NCBI RefSeq assembly: GCF_002288925.2
Contig: NW_022098069.1
Coordinates: forward strand, 84,104,755 to 84,168,754
Source of the DNA: Delphinapterus leucas
Lineage: Eukaryota; Chordata; Mammalia; Artiodactyla; Monodontidae
Length of the DNA stretch: 64,000 bases
Direction of reading: 5' to 3'
This document shows positions 60,931-64,000 of this stretch, one piece after another. Below the pieces are notes generated by a model. The model made no database searches and was not told the origin of the DNA. It saw nothing but the letters and a program-made list of their open reading frames with translations. Numbering within the stretch: position 1 is the first letter of the stretch; the number at the start of each line of letters is the position of its first letter. Both the position numbers and the translations under genes were made by a program.

Positions 60931-61990
60931 TGGCAAGAGGCTGATGCACGAGCAAAATGGCCAGTCTTTCGGCAAATGTCGGGCAGCGCAGAGGTTTGCA
61001 GGAGTGGCCTCAGGTAAGAGGACACTTGAGTCTGCCCGGGGCAGGCAAGGCTCTTCCCCCTCAGAGTGGAAGCTCCTGGCACAGCCAAACGCAGGAAGGA
61101 TCTGAGACCCTCCAAGGCATGAGGTCCTTGGGTGCCAGGGGTAGGCGTTGGGACCCAGACCCCCCAGGACAGAAAGTGCTGGATCTCAGGGATGGTGTAA
61201 AACTGGCCCCGGACGGGTCTCCCTGGGAAGCCTGAACCTTGCTCTGCGCATTGGGATCACACGATTCATCTGACTGCCTTCCATGGGACAGCGCTTCCAG
61301 AGTAGCGGAGGACTGCCACACTCCTTCCAAACACCTCCATGAGTCACCAACCTTTACTGAGCACCTACTATGGGATTCCAGGGGCCTATATGGCACCTTC
61401 CTCTCTGTCAGGCTGAGCATCCTGTATTCCCTTGTCTGTGCCTCAGAGGCCAGAGCGACAAACACCATCAGAACCAGGGTTCGTCCTGCTGCACTGAGTG
61501 ACCACCACTTACCCAGCACCCCATCCCGACAGCCCGGAGTCACGCCAGGCATGTCCCTACCCCTCCCACTTTGACCTCCCAAATAGGGCCTGAATCTACC
61601 CGCTTCTCACCTCCGCACTGCCACCACCCTGTCCAAGATGCCATCATTTCTTGCCCAGACAACCCAACCGCCTCCAGAACGGTTTCCCTGCATCCACACG
61701 GCCAATTCAGGCTTCACGGTGCAGCCTCGGGCACTGTTTTACTTACATAATCAGGTCATCCTGCAACTTAAAAGCCTTGCCTTTCCTAGAAACCAAACTG
61801 CTTAGGTGGCTCAGGGCCCTACGAGGCCTGGGCCCTCCTGCCCATCACCCACTCAAGCACAGCTAGTTCCTTCTCAAACAGCCTATGCTGCCTCCTGCCC
61901 CAGGGCCTTTGCACCTGCTGTGTGCTCTTCCTGGAATTCTCTTCCTACCTGCCATGACTCACCTTAGGTGCAAGTGCGCATGTGCGCGTG

Positions 61991-62017
61991 CACACACACA
62001 CACACACACACACACAC
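61991..62017. repeat. (CA)n microsatellite
   Basis: Perfect CA run after 'tgtgcgcgtg'. Confidence 0.95.
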
Positions 62018-62149
62018 GCAGGCACACTTACTGCACCCAGTTAACTTTTACCCCCTTTTAAATGCTCACAGGCCCACCCACACACACGCAGGCACACTTA
62101 CTGCACCCAGTTAACTTTTACCCCCTTTTAAATGCTCACAGGCCCACCC
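62011..62149. repeat. 70-bp tandem duplication, two identical copies
   Basis: 62011-62080 and 62081-62149 are identical over 69 bases, starting 'cacacacgcaggcacactta' and ending 'tcacaggcccaccc'. Confidence 0.97.
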
Positions 62150-63009
62150 TCCTCTCCTTTAGAGCCCTTACCTTGGTGTATAACTTCACACACTCATTTG
62201 GGTCATCAGTTGATTGACGTCTACCTCCCACCAAGCTGAGTCTACGGGCAGAGCTCATGCTGGTTTCTGCTCATTGTGTGTCCCCTAGGGCCCAGCTCAA
62301 TGCCTGGCCTGTGTTCACCAAACCAGTGAGACTCAGCCAAGCACTCTGGCAGTAAAGGATGGATAACAAGCCTTGACCATTCGACGGACAGAGTGGTCCT
62401 CCTTCCAGGGACCGACCCTACAGAGGTGTGTGGGAACCACCAGCTGTCTGCCCACGTCCATCTTCTCCCCTTGCTGAGCACACAGCAGACCTGCAGCTTT
62501 GCCATGTGACCGAGCCCCAGCCAACGGCCTGTCACTCCACAACCTGGCCCCTGGGACCCTCCCCGGTGTGGAGCTGAAGCTGAGCAGTTCCTGGGCATGG
62601 AAGCCTTTCTGTGCCCCCCGTTTCTTGTTTGTAGGGAACAGACTCCAGCCTCCATGACCTTCCCTGAGTTCCAAAGGGAAGACTCGAACAGTTGCTAATC
62701 AGGGAAGGGACGGCATGCAGAAACAAGGGAAGATCGGCCAAGAAACGCTAGTGCAGCCTTGGGGCAGGGTCCTGGCTCCACCTCGAGGGATACACATAAC
62801 AATATATTTTGAGCTCTTTATAGAACTAGAACCCCAATAAATGGAAGATGTCAGTATTCTTCATTCCAGAAAAGACCACCTGAGGCCAGATTAAAGGAGT
62901 GCAGACACCCTAATCTTATCAGCAACCCCCCCCACCAACCATTGCTAGAAAACTCCTCATCAAATCCACCCAGGTTGGGACATACAGTTTTCGGCCTCAG
63001 AACGGGATG

Positions 63010-63325
63010 TGGGACCACCACGCAGCCATCTAAAAGGACGGGCAGTTCCCCATGAAATGGCATGGAAAAATGTTCACATAACATTTAAGAGAGAAAAAGC
63101 AGATGTCAAACTGCATAAACAGTACGAGGCTACTTATCCAAAAGAGAATTCAGCTATCTCTGGGTATTTGTGCAAAAAAAGATATTTCCGGAAGCATGTC
63201 TGCCCCGGAGCTAACAGGAGTCTTGACTCAGTAGGGGAATTCCATGTAATGTTTACGTTCTTTGTGTTTTTCTGGACTTTTACAAGAGTTATGAATTGCT
63301 TTTATATTAAAAATAAAGCTCTCTC
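63010..63325 (+). repeat. Old L1ME-like 3' end
   Basis: 'ggaccaccacgcagccatctaaaagg', 'atggaaaaatgttcacataa' and 'tgcttttatattaaaaataaag' follow the order of an L1ME tail. Confidence 0.55.
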
Positions 63326-64000
63326 CCCTGAAATAAAAACATCGGTGTCCCTTTCTCTCCTGCTGGGATGTAGCCCCTCGTGAGCCCCTCCTGGCTCACA
63401 CCCCAGCTCCAAACCCTGAAGGCTGTGGGACATGCTGTTTGTGACGCTTCCAACTTGCCTCCCGGCTTGCCTGAGATCAGGAAAAGAATGATTACAGAGA
63501 GACGCACCCTTGGGTGTGTTCTTGGAGATTGGGGTGATTAAACCCGTTACCCCCGTCCTCCAAGGTTTTTTTTTTTAAAAAGGGAAACATTTACATGTAT
63601 TAACCACTTGATATTTTGCACCTTCTCTCTGTACTGTAGGAAAATAAGGGTTGGGGTATGGGAGTTGGTTAAAGCGAACCCCAGACCCAAGAGGGAAGTA
63701 GCAAGTCCCAAGGGGCGGGTGGCCCCGAGGCTGCTGCTGCCTCAGGAGCTGAGCGGACCGCCCCCCCACCCTGCCCCACAGTGGGAGCCAGGAGCCCTCA
63801 GGGCACCCACGCTTAAGGAACAAACAAGCAGAACGGTGGGACCCCTTCAGGCGGCTCCTGACTGAGTCACCCAGCAGCGACACCCTCCTGCTTTACGGCA
63901 GTGGGACAAGACCACACCCTCAACAAGGGCTCAACTTCAGCAGGAGCCAGAGTGTGTCCCCTGCGGAGGCAGCGGGGATTGCCACGGGTGAGGCCCCGGA

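Larger units (their letters stand above)
61590..62305 (+). repeat. L2, interrupted by CA repeat and a duplication
   Basis: 'tttccctgcatccacacgg', 'aaatcaggtcatcctgc'-like sequence, 'cctgccccagggcctttgcacctgctgtgtgctcttcctgg' and, after the satellite block, 'ctgagtctacgggcagagctcatg'. Confidence 0.7.

Overview
This window is nuclear DNA from a mammal, almost certainly a cetacean. It is packed with tRNA-derived CHR-type SINEs, recognisable by the head 'cttccctggtggcgcagtgg', the B-box 'gggttcgagcc' and phrases such as 'atcccacatgccgcgga'. These include the short CHRS form that I associate with whales and dolphins. It also holds cetartiodactyl L1 3' ends and the usual old mammalian layer of MIR, L2, HAL1, MaLR-type LTRs and hAT fragments. 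There are no bacterial genes, no CRISPR, and no intact mobile-element protein. Most long open frames are chance products of GC-rich or repeat sequence.

Only two genes can be placed, both on the minus strand. At 52205-52318 lies the terminal coding exon of an actin-binding LIM protein, best match ABLIM2. It encodes the last 37 residues of the villin-type headpiece, with a 3' UTR running left to about 50.56 kb. About 16 kb further left is a strong CpG island (about 32.6-34.47 kb). It contains a promoter-like core (CCAAT, GC boxes, an NRF1-like site) and two good minus-strand splice donors at 33993 and 33965. In human 4p16.1 the gene immediately downstream of ABLIM2 on the same strand is AFAP1, whose first exon I remember as non-coding. 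The island is therefore read as the AFAP1 promoter and exon 1, which is inference from synteny because no AFAP1 coding exon lies in the window. The paralogous pair ABLIM3-AFAP1L1 has the same order and is the main alternative.

Layout: 1-33.96 kb is inferred AFAP1 intron 1, with many nested repeats and one candidate cassette exon at 19627-19718. The CpG island and promoter cover 32.6-34.47 kb. The stretch 34.5-50.55 kb is the AFAP1-ABLIM2 intergenic region, rich in L2, MIR, L1 and LTR copies. The ABLIM2 3' UTR and last exon occupy 50.56-52.32 kb, and 52.32-64 kb is the ABLIM2 last intron, GC-rich with old repeats, a CA-rich satellite and a 70-bp tandem duplication. Both genes are actin-cytoskeleton adaptors: ABLIM2 binds F-actin through the headpiece, and AFAP1 is an actin-filament and Src-binding adaptor.

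No new biological system is evident. The observations most worth a second look are the candidate spliced exon, an L1 insertion with an apparent 3' transduction, a chimeric SINE, a 112-bp tandem repeat inside the promoter island, a perfect 26-bp palindrome and an LTR-like block with its own TATA box and polyadenylation signal.
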